Below, one piece after another: positions 8,513-17,492 of a stretch of 64,000 nucleotides of DNA. This stretch comes from Agromyces atrinae (lineage in GTDB: Bacteria; Actinomycetota; Actinomycetes; Actinomycetales; Microbacteriaceae), in assembly GCF_013407835.1 (NCBI RefSeq), contig NZ_JACCBI010000001.1, forward strand, positions 1,798,001-1,862,000, given 5' to 3'. Under the pieces are notes generated by a model that was not told where the DNA came from, searched no databases, and worked only from the letters and a program-made list of their open reading frames with translations. Numbering within the stretch: the stretch's first letter is position 1; each line of letters starts with the position of its first letter. The position numbers and the translations under genes are program-made.

Positions 8513-9487
8513 CTAGCCCTTGGTCGAACCGGCGAGGAGGCCGCGGACGAAGAAGCGCTGGAGGCTGAAGAACACGATGAGCGGGATGATGATCGACACG
8601 AACGCACCGGCCGTGAGGAGGTGCCACTCGTTGCCGCGTGTTCCCGTGATCTCGGCCAGCAGTTTCGTGATCGGCGCGACGGGCCCGTCGGCGAAGATGA
8701 GCGCCACGAGCAGGTCGTTCCAGACCCAGAGGAACTGGAAGATCGCGAACGACGCGATCGCCGGCATCGACAGCGGCAGCACGATGCGGAAGAAGATCCC
8801 GCCGTGCCCGGCGCCGTCGACGCGCGCCGCCTCGATGACCTCGCCCGGGATCTCCGCGATGAAGTTGTGCAGCAGGAAGATCGCGAGCGGGAGGGCGAAC
8901 ATCGAGTGCGCGATCCACACCTGCGCGTAGCCGCCGCTTGCGTCGAGGCCGAACCCGACGGGCACCCCGAAGATCGTGAGGCCCCGCGAGAACGTCGACA
9001 GCAGCGGCACGAGGGCCATCTGGATCGGCACGATCTGCAGCGCGAACACGAGGATGAACAGGAAGTTCTTGCCCTTGAAGTCGATCCACGCGAAGGCGTA
9101 CGCCGCGAGGCACGCGATGATCAGCGGAATGATCGTCGCGGGGATCGTGATGGCGATCGAGTTGATGAACGACCCGGCGAGGTCGAGCGTCGAGTTGCCC
9201 GACTGCAGCACCTCGACGTAGTTGTCGAGCGTGACCTCGGGGTCGGCGAAGAACGTCCACCAGCCGGTCGTCTTGACCTGCTGCTCGGGGCGGAACGACG
9301 AGACGAAGAGACCGAACGTCGGCACGGTCCAGAGCGCGGCGATGATGATCGCGACGACCGTGGCCCACTTACTCGTGGCTCCGCGCTTCATCTTGCGAGC
9401 CGTCGCCTCGATGCGGCGCTCTCCGCGCTGCAGCTGGCGCTTCGTCTGTTCGTCGACGGGGACCTCGACGGGCATTACCTCGCTCAT
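8513..9487 (-). CDS. Sugar ABC transporter permease, MalG-like
   Basis: A 324-residue inner-membrane permease with a cytoplasmic N-terminus and six predicted helices. The ATPase-docking EAA loop reads 'EAARVDGAGHGGIFFRIVLP' around residue 225, typical of carbohydrate uptake (CUT1) systems. With the MalF-like permease and the lipoprotein upstream it forms an importer. No ATPase gene is nearby, so a shared MsiK-type ATPase encoded elsewhere is probable, as is common in actinobacteria. The start overlaps the stop of the upstream permease by one base (TGATG), indicating translational coupling. The sugar is unknown. Confidence 0.93.
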   Translation of the reverse strand: MSEVMPVEVPVDEQTKRQLQRGERRIEATARKMKRGATSKWATVVAIIIAALWTVPTFGLFVSSFRPEQQVKTTGWWTFFADPEVTLDNYVEVLQSGNSTLDLAGSFINSIAITIPATIIPLIIACLAAYAFAWIDFKGKNFLFILVFALQIVPIQMALVPLLSTFSRGLTIFGVPVGFGLDASGGYAQVWIAHSMFALPLAIFLLHNFIAEIPGEVIEAARVDGAGHGGIFFRIVLPLSMPAIASFAIFQFLWVWNDLLVALIFADGPVAPITKLLAEITGTRGNEWHLLTAGAFVSIIIPLIVFFSLQRFFVRGLLAGSTKG

Positions 9488-10776
9488 CAGCGGATCTCCC
9501 TTTGCTTCTTGATCTGTCTCGCGTTGTAGATGACGATCGGCAGCACGAGCAGGAACAGGATGACGGCGAAGGCCGCACTCCGGCCGCCCTCGAAGTTCTT
9601 GAACTGCGTGTACATCTCGTTCGCGATGACCGAGGTGTCGTTGTTGCCGGCGGTCATCGTGCGCACGATGTCGAAGACCTTGAGGGATGCGATCGAGATC
9701 GTCGTGAGCACGACGATGAGCGACGAACGGATGCCGGGGACGACGACGTTGATGAATCGTTGCCAGGCGTTCGTGCCGTCGAGCTCAGCCGCCTCGAGCT
9801 GCTCGGTCGGAACACCCTTGATCGCGGCCGACAGGATCACCATGGCGAAACCGGTCTGCACCCAGATGAGCACGACGATGAGGAAGAACGTGTTCATGGG
9901 CGAGTCGAGCAGCCACTGCTGCGGTTCGCCGCCGAACCACACGACGATCTGGTTGAGCAGACCGATCTGCGTCTCGCCGGGGCCGCGGTAGGCGTAGATG
10001 AAGCGCCAGATGATCGACGCGCCGACGAAGCTGATCGCCATCGGCATGAAGACGAGCACCTTGTAGTACTTCTCACCGCGCGACTTGTCGATGAAGACGG
10101 CGTACGCGAGGCCGACGGCCGTCGAGACCGCGGGGGCGATGAGCACCCAGACGATCGTGTTCAGCACGGTGCGGATCGCGGCGGGCTGGGTGAAGACCCA
10201 GATGAAGTTGTCGAAGCCGACGAAGCGTTCGCCCGACGAGTTCATGAACGACGCTCCGACCGTCTGGATCGACGGGAGGATGAGTCCGATCACGAGGAGC
10301 AGGAAGGCCGGCAGCAGGAAGCCGACGAGCTGGATCAGATAGCCCTTGCCCTTCCGCGACCGGTAGTCGAGGAGGAAGAGCCCGGCGCCGAGCACGGCAC
10401 CGACCGCTGCAGCCCACTCGAACGAGTTGAGGAAGAGCAGCACGGCGAACGGCACGAGCACGCAGATGCCGAGTCGCACGAGCGTGTAGATCTTGCCCGA
10501 GCGCGGCGCGATGTCGATGAGGTACAGCATTCCCGCGACGAAGGCGACGAAGCCGACGACGACGAGGACGACCTGCACGAACGGGTGGAATTCGCCGACG
10601 AGGTTGAGGACACGCGTCAGGTTGAAGAAGTAGGCCAGGTACAGCACGAGCGCGATGCCCGCGACGGCGATGATGCCGCCGATAACGAGCTTCGGTGTGG
10701 GCGGCCAACCGGAGTCGGGTTGGGGTGGTCGGGTTGACCCCGGAGACTCCTGAGCGCGGAGGGTGGTCGATGACAT
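9487..10776 (-). CDS. Sugar ABC transporter permease, MalF-like
   Basis: A 429-residue permease with an unusually long N-terminal half holding several extra hydrophobic helices (about residues 25-140) before the core six-helix domain. The EAA loop is 'EAAELDGTNAWQRFINVVVP' near residue 330. I start it at the ATG at 10776, preceded by AAAGGA about six bases upstream, rather than the GTG seven codons earlier. It pairs with the MalG-like gene by a one-base overlap. The gene lies 121 bases after the binding-protein gene, with a strong stem-loop between them. Confidence 0.92.
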   Translation of the reverse strand: MSSTTLRAQESPGSTRPPQPDSGWPPTPKLVIGGIIAVAGIALVLYLAYFFNLTRVLNLVGEFHPFVQVVLVVVGFVAFVAGMLYLIDIAPRSGKIYTLVRLGICVLVPFAVLLFLNSFEWAAAVGAVLGAGLFLLDYRSRKGKGYLIQLVGFLLPAFLLLVIGLILPSIQTVGASFMNSSGERFVGFDNFIWVFTQPAAIRTVLNTIVWVLIAPAVSTAVGLAYAVFIDKSRGEKYYKVLVFMPMAISFVGASIIWRFIYAYRGPGETQIGLLNQIVVWFGGEPQQWLLDSPMNTFFLIVVLIWVQTGFAMVILSAAIKGVPTEQLEAAELDGTNAWQRFINVVVPGIRSSLIVVLTTISIASLKVFDIVRTMTAGNNDTSVIANEMYTQFKNFEGGRSAAFAVILFLLVLPIVIYNARQIKKQREIR

Positions 10777-10856
10777 CGGCTTCCTTTCGAGTGCCACGTC
10801 GAACTCGTCGGGTGATCGGAGCGGGCCGCGGGGCCCGACTCGTCACGGGGAGAGAG

Positions 10857-10892
10857 GAGCGGGTGGTGCCTCGCTCGAGGCACCACCCGCTC
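10857..10892 (-). terminator. Strong stem-loop between binding-protein and permease genes
   Basis: Perfect 17-bp arms (10857-10873 and 10876-10892) with a two-base loop, directly after the solute-binding-protein stop. With no T-run it may act as a partial terminator or mRNA 3'-end stabiliser, giving more binding protein than permease. Confidence 0.75.
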
Positions 10893-10897
10893 TCGGA

Positions 10898-12211
10898 TCA
10901 CTCAGACGGCCAGGCCGCTTCGATCTCTGTGGTGACATCGGCGACCGGTGCGCCGTTGACCCAGTTCACGATTCCCTTGAAGAACGCGTTACCACCGACG
11001 GCGCCCGGCATGAGGTCGGATGCGTCGAAGCGGAACGTGGTGTCGGGGTTCTGGAGGATCGAGATCGCCTGCTCGAGGATCGGCGTCGAAGCGAGCGACG
11101 GGTCGAGACCCTTGTTCGCCGACGTCACGCCACCGAGTTCGACGCGCTTGTTCGCCCACTCGGCACTCGAGAGGTAGGTGATGAACTTCTGCGTGGCCTC
11201 GTCGTCGGAGAAGGCTCCGACGATCTCGCCGCCGCCCGTCACCGCGTTGCTGCCCGCTTCGATACCCGGCGTCACGAAGGCCCAGACGTCGCCGTCTTCG
11301 GCGACCGTTCCGCCCGCGTCCTCGATGAAGCCCGAGAAGAACGAGGCCTGGTGGTGCAGGGCGCAGGTTCCGTCGACGAGCGCCGGAGCGACGTCGCCGA
11401 ACTCGGTCGAGTTGATCGACTTGACGTCACCGAATCCCGCGTTGACGTACGCGGGGTCGAGCAGGATCGTGCCGACGGCGTCGAACGCCTCGGCGATCCG
11501 CGGGTCGGTGAAGGGCACCTCGTTGGTGACCCACTGGTCGTAGACATCCGGTCCCTGCTGGCGGAGGACGAGGTCCTCGACCCAGTCCGTGCCCGGCCAG
11601 CCGGTCGCGTCGCCCGAGCCGAAGCCGGCGCACCAGGGCGCCGCACCCGTCTTCTCCTGGATGGTCTGCGTGAGCGTGACGAGCTCATCCCACGTCGTGG
11701 GAACCTCGACACCCCACTCGGCGAACTTCGCCGGCTGGTACCAGACGAAGCCCTTGACGCTCGCCATGAGCGGCGCGCCGTAGAGGGTGCCGTCGACGGT
11801 GCCGTAGGCGGCCCAGTCCTCCGACCAGCCCTCGGCGACGTTGTCCTGCACGCTCTGGGGTGCGGGCTTCAGGAAGCCGCGCTTGGCGAGGTCGGCCATG
11901 ATGCCGGGCTGCGGGATGATCGCGACATCGGGCGGGTTGCCGCCCTGGGCACGGATGCCGATCTGCGACTCGAATTCCTTCGATGCCTCGTAGCGCACCT
12001 CGATGTCGTTCTCGGCGGCCCAATCGGCCCACGATTCTTCGAGCAGCTCGGCCTCGGTGTCGGCGATCGTGCCGTAGACGGTGACGACATTGTCGCCGGC
12101 GGATTCGCCGCCTCCGCCTCGCGTGTCGCCTGCGCAGGCCGTCAGAACCAGTCCCGCGGCGGCGAGTACGGCCAGCGGCAAGGTGATCCGACGATGAACG
12201 TCTGAGCGCAT
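10898..12211 (-). CDS. Sugar ABC transporter substrate-binding lipoprotein
   Basis: A 437-residue extracytoplasmic solute-binding protein of the family that serves CUT1 importers. The N-terminus is a lipoprotein signal ending in the lipobox 'LTAC' (about residues 23-26), so Cys26 should be lipidated and tether it to the outer face of the membrane. Aromatic-rich patches such as 'KGFVWYQPAKFAEWGVEVP' and 'WCAGFGSGDATGWPGTDWVE' are normal sugar-contact regions of the family. The ATG follows a GAGGAGGAG ribosome site. It is the first gene of the permease operon and faces a divergent LacI regulator, which makes sugar-dependent repression likely. Confidence 0.93.
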   Translation of the reverse strand: MRSDVHRRITLPLAVLAAAGLVLTACAGDTRGGGGESAGDNVVTVYGTIADTEAELLEESWADWAAENDIEVRYEASKEFESQIGIRAQGGNPPDVAIIPQPGIMADLAKRGFLKPAPQSVQDNVAEGWSEDWAAYGTVDGTLYGAPLMASVKGFVWYQPAKFAEWGVEVPTTWDELVTLTQTIQEKTGAAPWCAGFGSGDATGWPGTDWVEDLVLRQQGPDVYDQWVTNEVPFTDPRIAEAFDAVGTILLDPAYVNAGFGDVKSINSTEFGDVAPALVDGTCALHHQASFFSGFIEDAGGTVAEDGDVWAFVTPGIEAGSNAVTGGGEIVGAFSDDEATQKFITYLSSAEWANKRVELGGVTSANKGLDPSLASTPILEQAISILQNPDTTFRFDASDLMPGAVGGNAFFKGIVNWVNGAPVADVTTEIEAAWPSE

Positions 12212-12250
12212 TGCTCCTCCTCATTGAGTGTGATGCTGTGTGGGAACTGG

Positions 12251-12299
12251 GGAACCGGTTCCAGCCGCCACGTTACGGCACGCGCTCAGAGGTGCACAA
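12251..12299 (-). promoter_or_regulatory. Probable promoter and LacI operator of the sugar importer
   Basis: On the minus strand TTGTGC (12294-12299) and TAACGT (12270-12275) are 18 bases apart and fit a weak -35/-10 pair. Just downstream, near the expected transcription start, is the perfect palindrome GGAACCGGTTCC (12251-12262), a LacI-family operator shape. The operator is better supported than the promoter. Confidence 0.55.
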
Positions 12300-12362
12300 C
12301 CGCCGAACATCACGAATCGATCACTACCACTCCCCGCTCATATGAGCAGCCTGTTCATTGCG

Positions 12363-12422
12363 TGAGAGCGCTCCACCCCACGCGCGGCCCGCGGCAGACC
12401 GACGAGCATGAGAACGGTTCCA
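12363..12422. promoter_or_regulatory. Two further LacI-type operator-like sites upstream of the lacI-family gene
   Basis: TGAGAGCGCTCCA (12363-12375) has the central GCGC palindrome typical of LacI-family sites. TGAGAACGGTTCCA (12409-12422) resembles the GGAACCGGTTCC site nearer the importer promoter. Both lie before the regulator gene, so autoregulation is likely. Confidence 0.45.
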
Positions 12423-12499
12423 TAAGAGCGGCATCTCGCAGTACACTCGGCACTGCGCAGCCGCTGACGGCGGCTGCCTACCCAACGAAGGGAGGCTGT

Positions 12500-13507
12500 A
12501 TGCCGGCAATCGCCGACGTCGCGCGACTCGCGGGCGTCTCGAAGGCCACAGCCTCTCGGGCCCTCAGTGGCCGGGGCTACGTCTCCGACGAGACACGCCT
12601 GCGGGTCACGGCCGCGGCCACGAAGATCGGGTACATCGCGTCCCCCAATGCCGCGAGTCTCGTGACCGGGCGCACGCAGTCGATCGGCGTCATCATCCCG
12701 TTCGTGAACCGCTGGTTCTTCGGCGAGGTGCTCGAGGGCGTGGAGAGGGCGCTGCTCGATGCGAAGTACGACCTCACGCTCTACAACCTCACCTTCGGCG
12801 GCGCCGAGCGCGACCGCATCTTCGAGTTCTTCCTCGCCCGGAAGCGCGTCGACGCGATCATCGCCGTCTCGGTCGAGCTCACGAAGCCCGAATCCGATCG
12901 GCTCATCGAGCAGGGCAAGCCCGTCGTCGCGATCGGCGGGTGGATTCCCGGGTCGACGACCCTCACGATCGACGAGGTCGCAGCCGGGCGGCTCGCGACC
13001 GAGCACCTCATCCACCTCGGGCACCGCACGATCGCGCACATCGGCGGCGAGGACGCCGCGACCGAACCGCTCAGCGTGCACGGCCAGCGCTGGCGCGGAT
13101 ATCGGTCCGCTCTCGAGCACGCCGGCATCGACGGGTCCACGACGCTCGCGGCGATGTCGATGCCGGGCGGATACACCGCGGCCCTTCAGGTGCTCGGCGA
13201 CCCGCGCCAGCGACCGACGGCAATCTTCGCAGCGTGCGACGAGATCGCGTTCGGGGTGTTCCTCGCCGCCGAGCGGCTCGGCCTCGAGATCCCCCGCGAC
13301 CTCTCGGTCATCGGGATCGACGGGCACGAGTACTCCGAGATGTACGGGCTCACGACCGTCGAGCAGTTCCCCGGCGACCAGGGCCGCGCCGCGGTCGCGA
13401 CGACGATGACGCTCCTCGATCCGCACGACGACACCGTGCCGCCGCCGCACACCACGATGCCCGTACGCCTCGTCGTGCGCTCGAGCACCGCTGCCCCCGC
13501 CCGCTGA
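12500..13507 (+). CDS. LacI-family transcriptional regulator
   Basis: A 335-residue repressor: N-terminal helix-turn-helix and hinge ('AIADVARLAGVSKATASRAL' from residue 3, 'GYIASPNAASLVTGR' near 50) followed by a periplasmic-binding-protein-like sensor domain (about 60-330). It normally binds a sugar and releases DNA. The start at 12500 puts the DNA-binding helix in the usual place and has an AAGGGAGG ribosome site; an in-frame start at 12224 would add about 92 unrelated residues. It is divergent from the sugar importer and very probably controls it through the palindromes in the 288-bp gap between them. Confidence 0.93.
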   Translation: MPAIADVARLAGVSKATASRALSGRGYVSDETRLRVTAAATKIGYIASPNAASLVTGRTQSIGVIIPFVNRWFFGEVLEGVERALLDAKYDLTLYNLTFGGAERDRIFEFFLARKRVDAIIAVSVELTKPESDRLIEQGKPVVAIGGWIPGSTTLTIDEVAAGRLATEHLIHLGHRTIAHIGGEDAATEPLSVHGQRWRGYRSALEHAGIDGSTTLAAMSMPGGYTAALQVLGDPRQRPTAIFAACDEIAFGVFLAAERLGLEIPRDLSVIGIDGHEYSEMYGLTTVEQFPGDQGRAAVATTMTLLDPHDDTVPPPHTTMPVRLVVRSSTAAPAR

Positions 13508-13534
13508 GCCCCACCCGCGTCATCCCCCGCCCTC

Positions 13535-13595
13535 CGTCTCGGCGTCACGACACGCCGGATTACGGGACTGTAACCGGCGTGTCGTGACGCCGAGA
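13535..13595. repeat. 61-bp palindrome, family B copy 1
   Basis: Perfect 23-bp arms (13535-13557, 13573-13595) with a 15-base loop. Outer arm GTCTCGGCGTCACG is shared with three other copies; the inner nine bases are ACACGCCGG. It lies between convergent genes, so here it could also work as a two-way terminator. Confidence 0.9.
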
Positions 13596-13622
13596 CTTCA
13601 GAAGACGGCGGGGGGATGACGG

Positions 13623-14855
13623 TCAGGTGGCGTCGGCGACCGAGAGGGCCTCGGCCTCGGCCTGGGCGCCCAGGTCGGGGCCGTTGACGCGAGCGAGGGC
13701 GCGGCGCCCGATCACGATGATGACGAGCGCGACGAGCACGGCTCCCGCAGCGGCGTAGTAGGGCGCGGACGGCGCGATGAGGTGGGCCAGTTCGGCCGCG
13801 GCGGGCGGTGCGATCGCGCCGCCGAGGAAACGCACCGACGAGTACGCACTCGAGGCGACTGAGCGTTGCAGGTCGGTCGCCTCCATGACGCACTCCGTGA
13901 GCACGGTGTTGAGCACGCCGAGGACGAGTCCGCCGACGACGATGCAGACGACGAGCGCTGCCGCGTCATCGATGAACAGGCCGGCCGCGAGCAGATCGAC
14001 CGCGAGGAGCGGCAGGGCGATCTGGAGTACGCGCGTGCGCGGCATCCACCGGGTGAGCAGGGGCGCGACGAACACCGAGGTGATGGCGAGCCCGATGCCC
14101 CACCCGAAGAACGTGAAACCGAGGCCGAGCACGTCGAACCCGAGCGGGAACGGCGAGTAGGCGAGCAGCACGAAGAAGCCGATGTTGTAGAAGAGGGCCG
14201 CCGCCGCGAGCACGCCGAGTGCGGGCTGGCGGAGGGCACGGATCGGAGCGGAGAGTTTCGTCGGCTCGGGCCGGGGACCGTCGTCTCGCAGCAGCACGAC
14301 GATCGCGATGAATCCGATCGCCATGAGCGCGGCGGTGCCGAAGAACGGCCCGCGCCACGAGAGGTGTCCGAGCAGCCCGCCGAGGAGCGGCCCGATCGCG
14401 ATGCCGAGGCCGAGTGCCGCTTCGTAGAGCACGATCGCGGCTCCGCGCCCTCCGCTCGCCGCCCCCACGATCGTCGCGAGAGCGGTGGAGATGAAGAGCG
14501 CGTTGCCGAGGCCCCAACCGGCGCGGAAGCCGATGATCGACTCGACGTTGCCCGAGAGGCCGGCCGCCGTCGCGAAGACGACGATGATCGCGAGACCGAT
14601 GAGCAGCGTGCGCCGCGCACCGATGCGGCTCGAGACCCAACTCGTGACGAGCATCGCGAGACCCGTGACGAGGAGGTAGCTCGTGAAGAGCATCTCGGTC
14701 TCGGTCGGCGTCGCCTCGAGGCTCTCGGCGATCGCGGGCAGGATCGGGTCGACGAGTCCGATTCCCATGAACGCGATGACCGACGCGAACGCGACGGCCC
14801 ACACGGACTTCGGCTGGCGGAAGGCGGCGCGGATCGTTCCGGACGCGCCGCTCAT
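13623..14855 (-). CDS. MFS transporter, drug-efflux type
   Basis: A 410-residue major facilitator with about 12 predicted helices. Helix 1 contains 'GIGLVDPILPAIAESL' and the helix 2-3 loop 'SRIGARRTLLIG', both typical of proton-driven drug exporters. Substrate unknown. Its start overlaps the stop of the upstream MarR gene (ATGA), so the two are made together and the MarR protein is the likely regulator of this exporter. Confidence 0.9.
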   Translation of the reverse strand: MSGASGTIRAAFRQPKSVWAVAFASVIAFMGIGLVDPILPAIAESLEATPTETEMLFTSYLLVTGLAMLVTSWVSSRIGARRTLLIGLAIIVVFATAAGLSGNVESIIGFRAGWGLGNALFISTALATIVGAASGGRGAAIVLYEAALGLGIAIGPLLGGLLGHLSWRGPFFGTAALMAIGFIAIVVLLRDDGPRPEPTKLSAPIRALRQPALGVLAAAALFYNIGFFVLLAYSPFPLGFDVLGLGFTFFGWGIGLAITSVFVAPLLTRWMPRTRVLQIALPLLAVDLLAAGLFIDDAAALVVCIVVGGLVLGVLNTVLTECVMEATDLQRSVASSAYSSVRFLGGAIAPPAAAELAHLIAPSAPYYAAAGAVLVALVIIVIGRRALARVNGPDLGAQAEAEALSVADAT

Positions 14856-15337
14856 GCGGTCACCTCGGCAGAGCGGACGCGGCTCGCTTCGAGGCGGGCC
14901 GAGAGGATGTCGGTCGCGCGGCGCAGCACGGCGGCATCCGTTTCATCGACGTCGGCGAAGGTGGGAAGCAGAGCCCGACCGAGTTGGTCGCGCCACCCGT
15001 CGAGGGCGGTCGAGCCTCTCTCGGCGAGGTCGATCTGCCAGGCGCGCGCGTCGGTGACATCGGCGATGCGGCGCACCCACTCGCGCTCGACGAGCGAGCG
15101 GACGATCTTCGTCATCGTGGGCTGGCTCACGCGACTGAACTCGGCGAGTTCACCGAGGCGCAGTGGCCCCGCCTCACGCAGCACGCTGAGGGTTCGCCAG
15201 ACGGCGGGCGACTCGGTGCCGCCGGCCGCGCGTGCGGCGAGTCGCGTGAGGCGGTGGGTTACGGATACGAGGGCACCCAGGGTGTCGGCGAGTTCGCTCG
15301 GAGGCACGACGGTGCCCGTTTCATGAAGAAGGGGCAT
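14852..15337 (-). CDS. MarR-family regulator of the adjacent MFS exporter
   Basis: A 161-residue winged-helix repressor; the recognition region reads 'LAEFSRVSQPTMTKIVRSLV' (about residues 78-97), followed by the wing. Such proteins act as dimers and leave DNA when they bind phenolic or drug-like ligands. The ATG at 15337 has no ribosome site; a TATAGT element ends six bases before it, consistent with a leaderless message. A palindrome just upstream is the probable autoregulatory operator. It is co-transcribed with the MFS gene through a four-base overlap. Confidence 0.9.
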   Translation of the reverse strand: MPLLHETGTVVPPSELADTLGALVSVTHRLTRLAARAAGGTESPAVWRTLSVLREAGPLRLGELAEFSRVSQPTMTKIVRSLVEREWVRRIADVTDARAWQIDLAERGSTALDGWRDQLGRALLPTFADVDETDAAVLRRATDILSARLEASRVRSAEVTA

Positions 15338-15343
15338 GTGTCA

Positions 15344-15363
15344 ACTATACATAGCTTGGCTAT
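15344..15363 (-). promoter_or_regulatory. Leaderless -10 element and MarR operator
   Basis: On the minus strand TATAGT (15344-15349) ends six bases before the MarR ATG, the spacing of leaderless actinobacterial promoters. The palindrome ATAGCTTGGCTAT (15351-15363) lies just upstream in the promoter spacer. No convincing -35 is visible. Confidence 0.6.
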
Positions 15364-15490
15364 ATAAGTGACACGCCGCGACACTATCGACTCACATCTA
15401 ACACTCAGGGTCGAGTTGACGGCATGATGTGGAACACGACATCGGCATCACCGGGGGTGTCGCCCTACCGACGACAGATGGAGATTCACC

Positions 15491-15925
15491 ATGACCAGCA
15501 CCACCGCACCTCTCTCGGCCCCGCTCTACGGAGCCTCCTTCGGACAGGCCTTCACGAGGTTCTTCAAGAAGTACGCCACCTTCTCGGGCCGCGCGAGCCG
15601 CAGCGAGTTCTGGTGGTGGTTCCTCGCCAACTTCATCATCAGCGGCGTGCTGTACGGCGTCGCCGGCGCCACGGGCGGCGTCACCGTGCTCACGAATGCA
15701 TCCGGCATCCCCGAGATCGTCTACGGAGCCGGGTTCCTCCCCTACAGCCTGTGGGTGCTCGCGACGATCGTGCCGTGGCTCGCGCTCGCCTGGCGCCGCC
15801 TGCACGACACGAACAAGTCGGGCGCGTTCTACTTCCTCGGACTGATCCCCTTCGTCGGCGGCATCATCGTGCTCATCTTCTTCCTTCTGCCCTCCGACCC
15901 GGCTGGGGCGCGCTTCGACAAGTAA
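15491..15925 (+). CDS. DUF805 small membrane protein
   Basis: A 144-residue integral membrane protein with four predicted helices and the DUF805 N-terminal pattern 'FFKKYATFSGRASRSEFWWW' (about residues 17-36), then 'WRRLHDTNKSG' near residue 97, both diagnostic. The family is common in bacteria and has no firm function. The ATG has a GGAG site about seven bases upstream. Its last 53 bases overlap, on the opposite strand, the end of the kinase-like gene that converges on it. Confidence 0.9.
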   Translation: MTSTTAPLSAPLYGASFGQAFTRFFKKYATFSGRASRSEFWWWFLANFIISGVLYGVAGATGGVTVLTNASGIPEIVYGAGFLPYSLWVLATIVPWLALAWRRLHDTNKSGAFYFLGLIPFVGGIIVLIFFLLPSDPAGARFDK

Positions 15926-16913
15926 CACGCAGCGCCTCGATGGCGGCCGGTGCCTCGGAGACGATCCGCGCCGCATGCCAGTCGAAGTGAGCATCGAGGT
16001 CGCCGCGGAGATCCCGCAGCCACGACGCTGAGCCGTCGTCGCCGCGGGCATCGAGCGCATCAGGCAACCGACAGACGAACCGAGCCGAGGCCACGAGCGA
16101 GAAGAATCGCTCGTGGCCTCGCTCTGTCTGCGTGCGCGGGCGCACGGCGTCGTAGCCCGCGAAGAACGCCGCCACGAGCGACGGCGACGTCTCTGCGCCG
16201 AGGGCCCCACCGTCGATGTCGCGGAGGGCGTGCGCGATGTCGACCGCGAGAAGATCCGACCCCGAGTCGTCGGCGTCGAAGAACGTCACGCCCGACGCGT
16301 CGAAGCGAACGTTGTCGAGTTCGAAGTCGCCGTGCACGGCACCCCGAGGCGCATCGGCGAGAGTGAGCTCGTCGACCGCGGACTGCAGTGCGACGACGGC
16401 ATCGTGGACGGGATCGTCGAGGATGCCGGCCGATCGGGATACCGGCCGATCGGCGCCCGTCGAGGGCGACAGGTGGACCCGGGCGAGCGCCGCGCCCCAC
16501 TCGCGCGCACGGGCTTCGTCGAGATCGTCGGCGTCGACCTCCTCGCCGGGCACCTCGTCGACGAGCATGGCGATCATCTCGCCGAGCGACGTCGTCACCG
16601 TCGGGGTGAGCGTGCCGTCGATCGACACGAGAGGACGCACGGCGCCGAGGCCGTCATCCGCCCACTCGACGAGCTGGCTCGCGCCCTGCGCGAGGGCGAG
16701 CGCCTGCGGAGTGCCCGTCGGCACGAAGCGCAGGTAGCGCCGCGGCTCGGTCTCGGAGCCGGGAACCACGAAGACGTGACTCGCGCTCGATCGCCACCAG
16801 CGGGAGCGACCCGGAGCGATGCTCCATGTCACGCCGACCGCATCGGCGACGGGACTCCGCCACTCGGTGTCGACGGTGGCACGCAGTCGGGCTATTTCTG
16901 AGAGGGGAAGCAT
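15873..16913 (-). CDS. APH-family phosphotransferase-like protein
   Basis: A 346-residue protein of the aminoglycoside-phosphotransferase/kinase-like fold. The catalytic loop is 'GAVHGDFELDNVRF' (HGD...N) near residue 210, and 'FFDADDSG' supplies the metal-binding aspartate. Family members phosphorylate small molecules such as homoserine, choline or antibiotics; the substrate is unknown and resistance should not be assumed. The ATG at 16913 has GAAGGA upstream; a longer in-frame start inside the rplL terminator region is unlikely. The final 18 or so codons lie antisense to the DUF805 gene end, an unusual but plausible convergent overlap. Confidence 0.8.
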   Translation of the reverse strand: MLPLSEIARLRATVDTEWRSPVADAVGVTWSIAPGRSRWWRSSASHVFVVPGSETEPRRYLRFVPTGTPQALALAQGASQLVEWADDGLGAVRPLVSIDGTLTPTVTTSLGEMIAMLVDEVPGEEVDADDLDEARAREWGAALARVHLSPSTGADRPVSRSAGILDDPVHDAVVALQSAVDELTLADAPRGAVHGDFELDNVRFDASGVTFFDADDSGSDLLAVDIAHALRDIDGGALGAETSPSLVAAFFAGYDAVRPRTQTERGHERFFSLVASARFVCRLPDALDARGDDGSASWLRDLRGDLDAHFDWHAARIVSEAPAAIEALRVTCRSAPQPGRRAEGRR

Positions 16914-16942
16914 GGGATTCCTTCGTATCGGTTTAAACGCGC

Positions 16943-16976
16943 GAGAGCGCCGCACCCCGTAGGGTGCGACGCTCTC
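16943..16976 (-). terminator. Terminator of rplJ-rplL
   Basis: A 15-bp stem with one mismatch (16943-16957 and 16962-16976) and a four-base loop, followed on the minus strand by a GTTTAAAC stretch. It lies downstream of the rplL stop. Confidence 0.75.
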
Positions 16977-17056
16977 GGATGATGCGTTCGGGCTCGTCAC
17001 GGCCGAAGCCGCGACGGGTGCCACGCCGCCTCAGAAGGTCCCCGTGAGGGGCCCGA

Positions 17057-17443
17057 CTACTTGAGGGTGACGGTGGCGCCGGCCTCTTCGAGGGCAGCCT
17101 TGGCCTTGTCGGCGGTCTCCTTGTTGGCGCCTTCGATGACAGCCTTGGGGGCGCCATCGACGACAGCCTTGGCCTCGCCGAGGCCGAGCGAGGTGAGCTC
17201 GCGGACGACCTTGATGACCTGGATCTTCTTGTCACCAGCAGCCTCGAGGACGACGTCGAAGGAGTCCTTCTCCTCGACCTCTTCAGCAGCGGCGCCACCA
17301 GCGGCAGCGGGGCCGGCAACGGCGACCGGAGCAGCGGCGGTGACCTCGAAGGTCTCCTCGAACGCCTTGACGAACTCCGAGAGCTCGATGAGGGTGAGGC
17401 CCTTGAACTGCTCGAGCAGTTCTTCAGTGGAAAGCTTTGCCAT
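17057..17443 (-). CDS. rplL: Ribosomal protein L7/L12
   Basis: A 128-residue protein of the normal length: N-terminal dimer/L10-binding helices (about 1-35), an Ala-rich hinge (about 36-55), and the C-terminal factor-binding domain beginning '[20 protein letters not shown]' with the conserved '[15 protein letters not shown]'. It forms the stalk that recruits elongation and other GTPase factors. AAGGAG lies about six bases before the ATG. It follows rplJ by 49 bases on the same strand, the standard order. Confidence 0.98.
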   Translation of the reverse strand: MAKLSTEELLEQFKGLTLIELSEFVKAFEETFEVTAAAPVAVAGPAAAGGAAAEEVEEKDSFDVVLEAAGDKKIQVIKVVRELTSLGLGEAKAVVDGAPKAVIEGANKETADKAKAALEEAGATVTLK

Positions 17444-17492
17444 GATTTTCTCCTTAGTTTTTCTGTCTACTCACCGCTAGAGAGGCTCTCGC

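Noticed and set aside
15873..16913. Aminoglycoside resistance gene
   Set aside because: The fold matches the APH superfamily only through general catalytic motifs; most chromosomal members act on metabolites, and nothing points to antibiotics.
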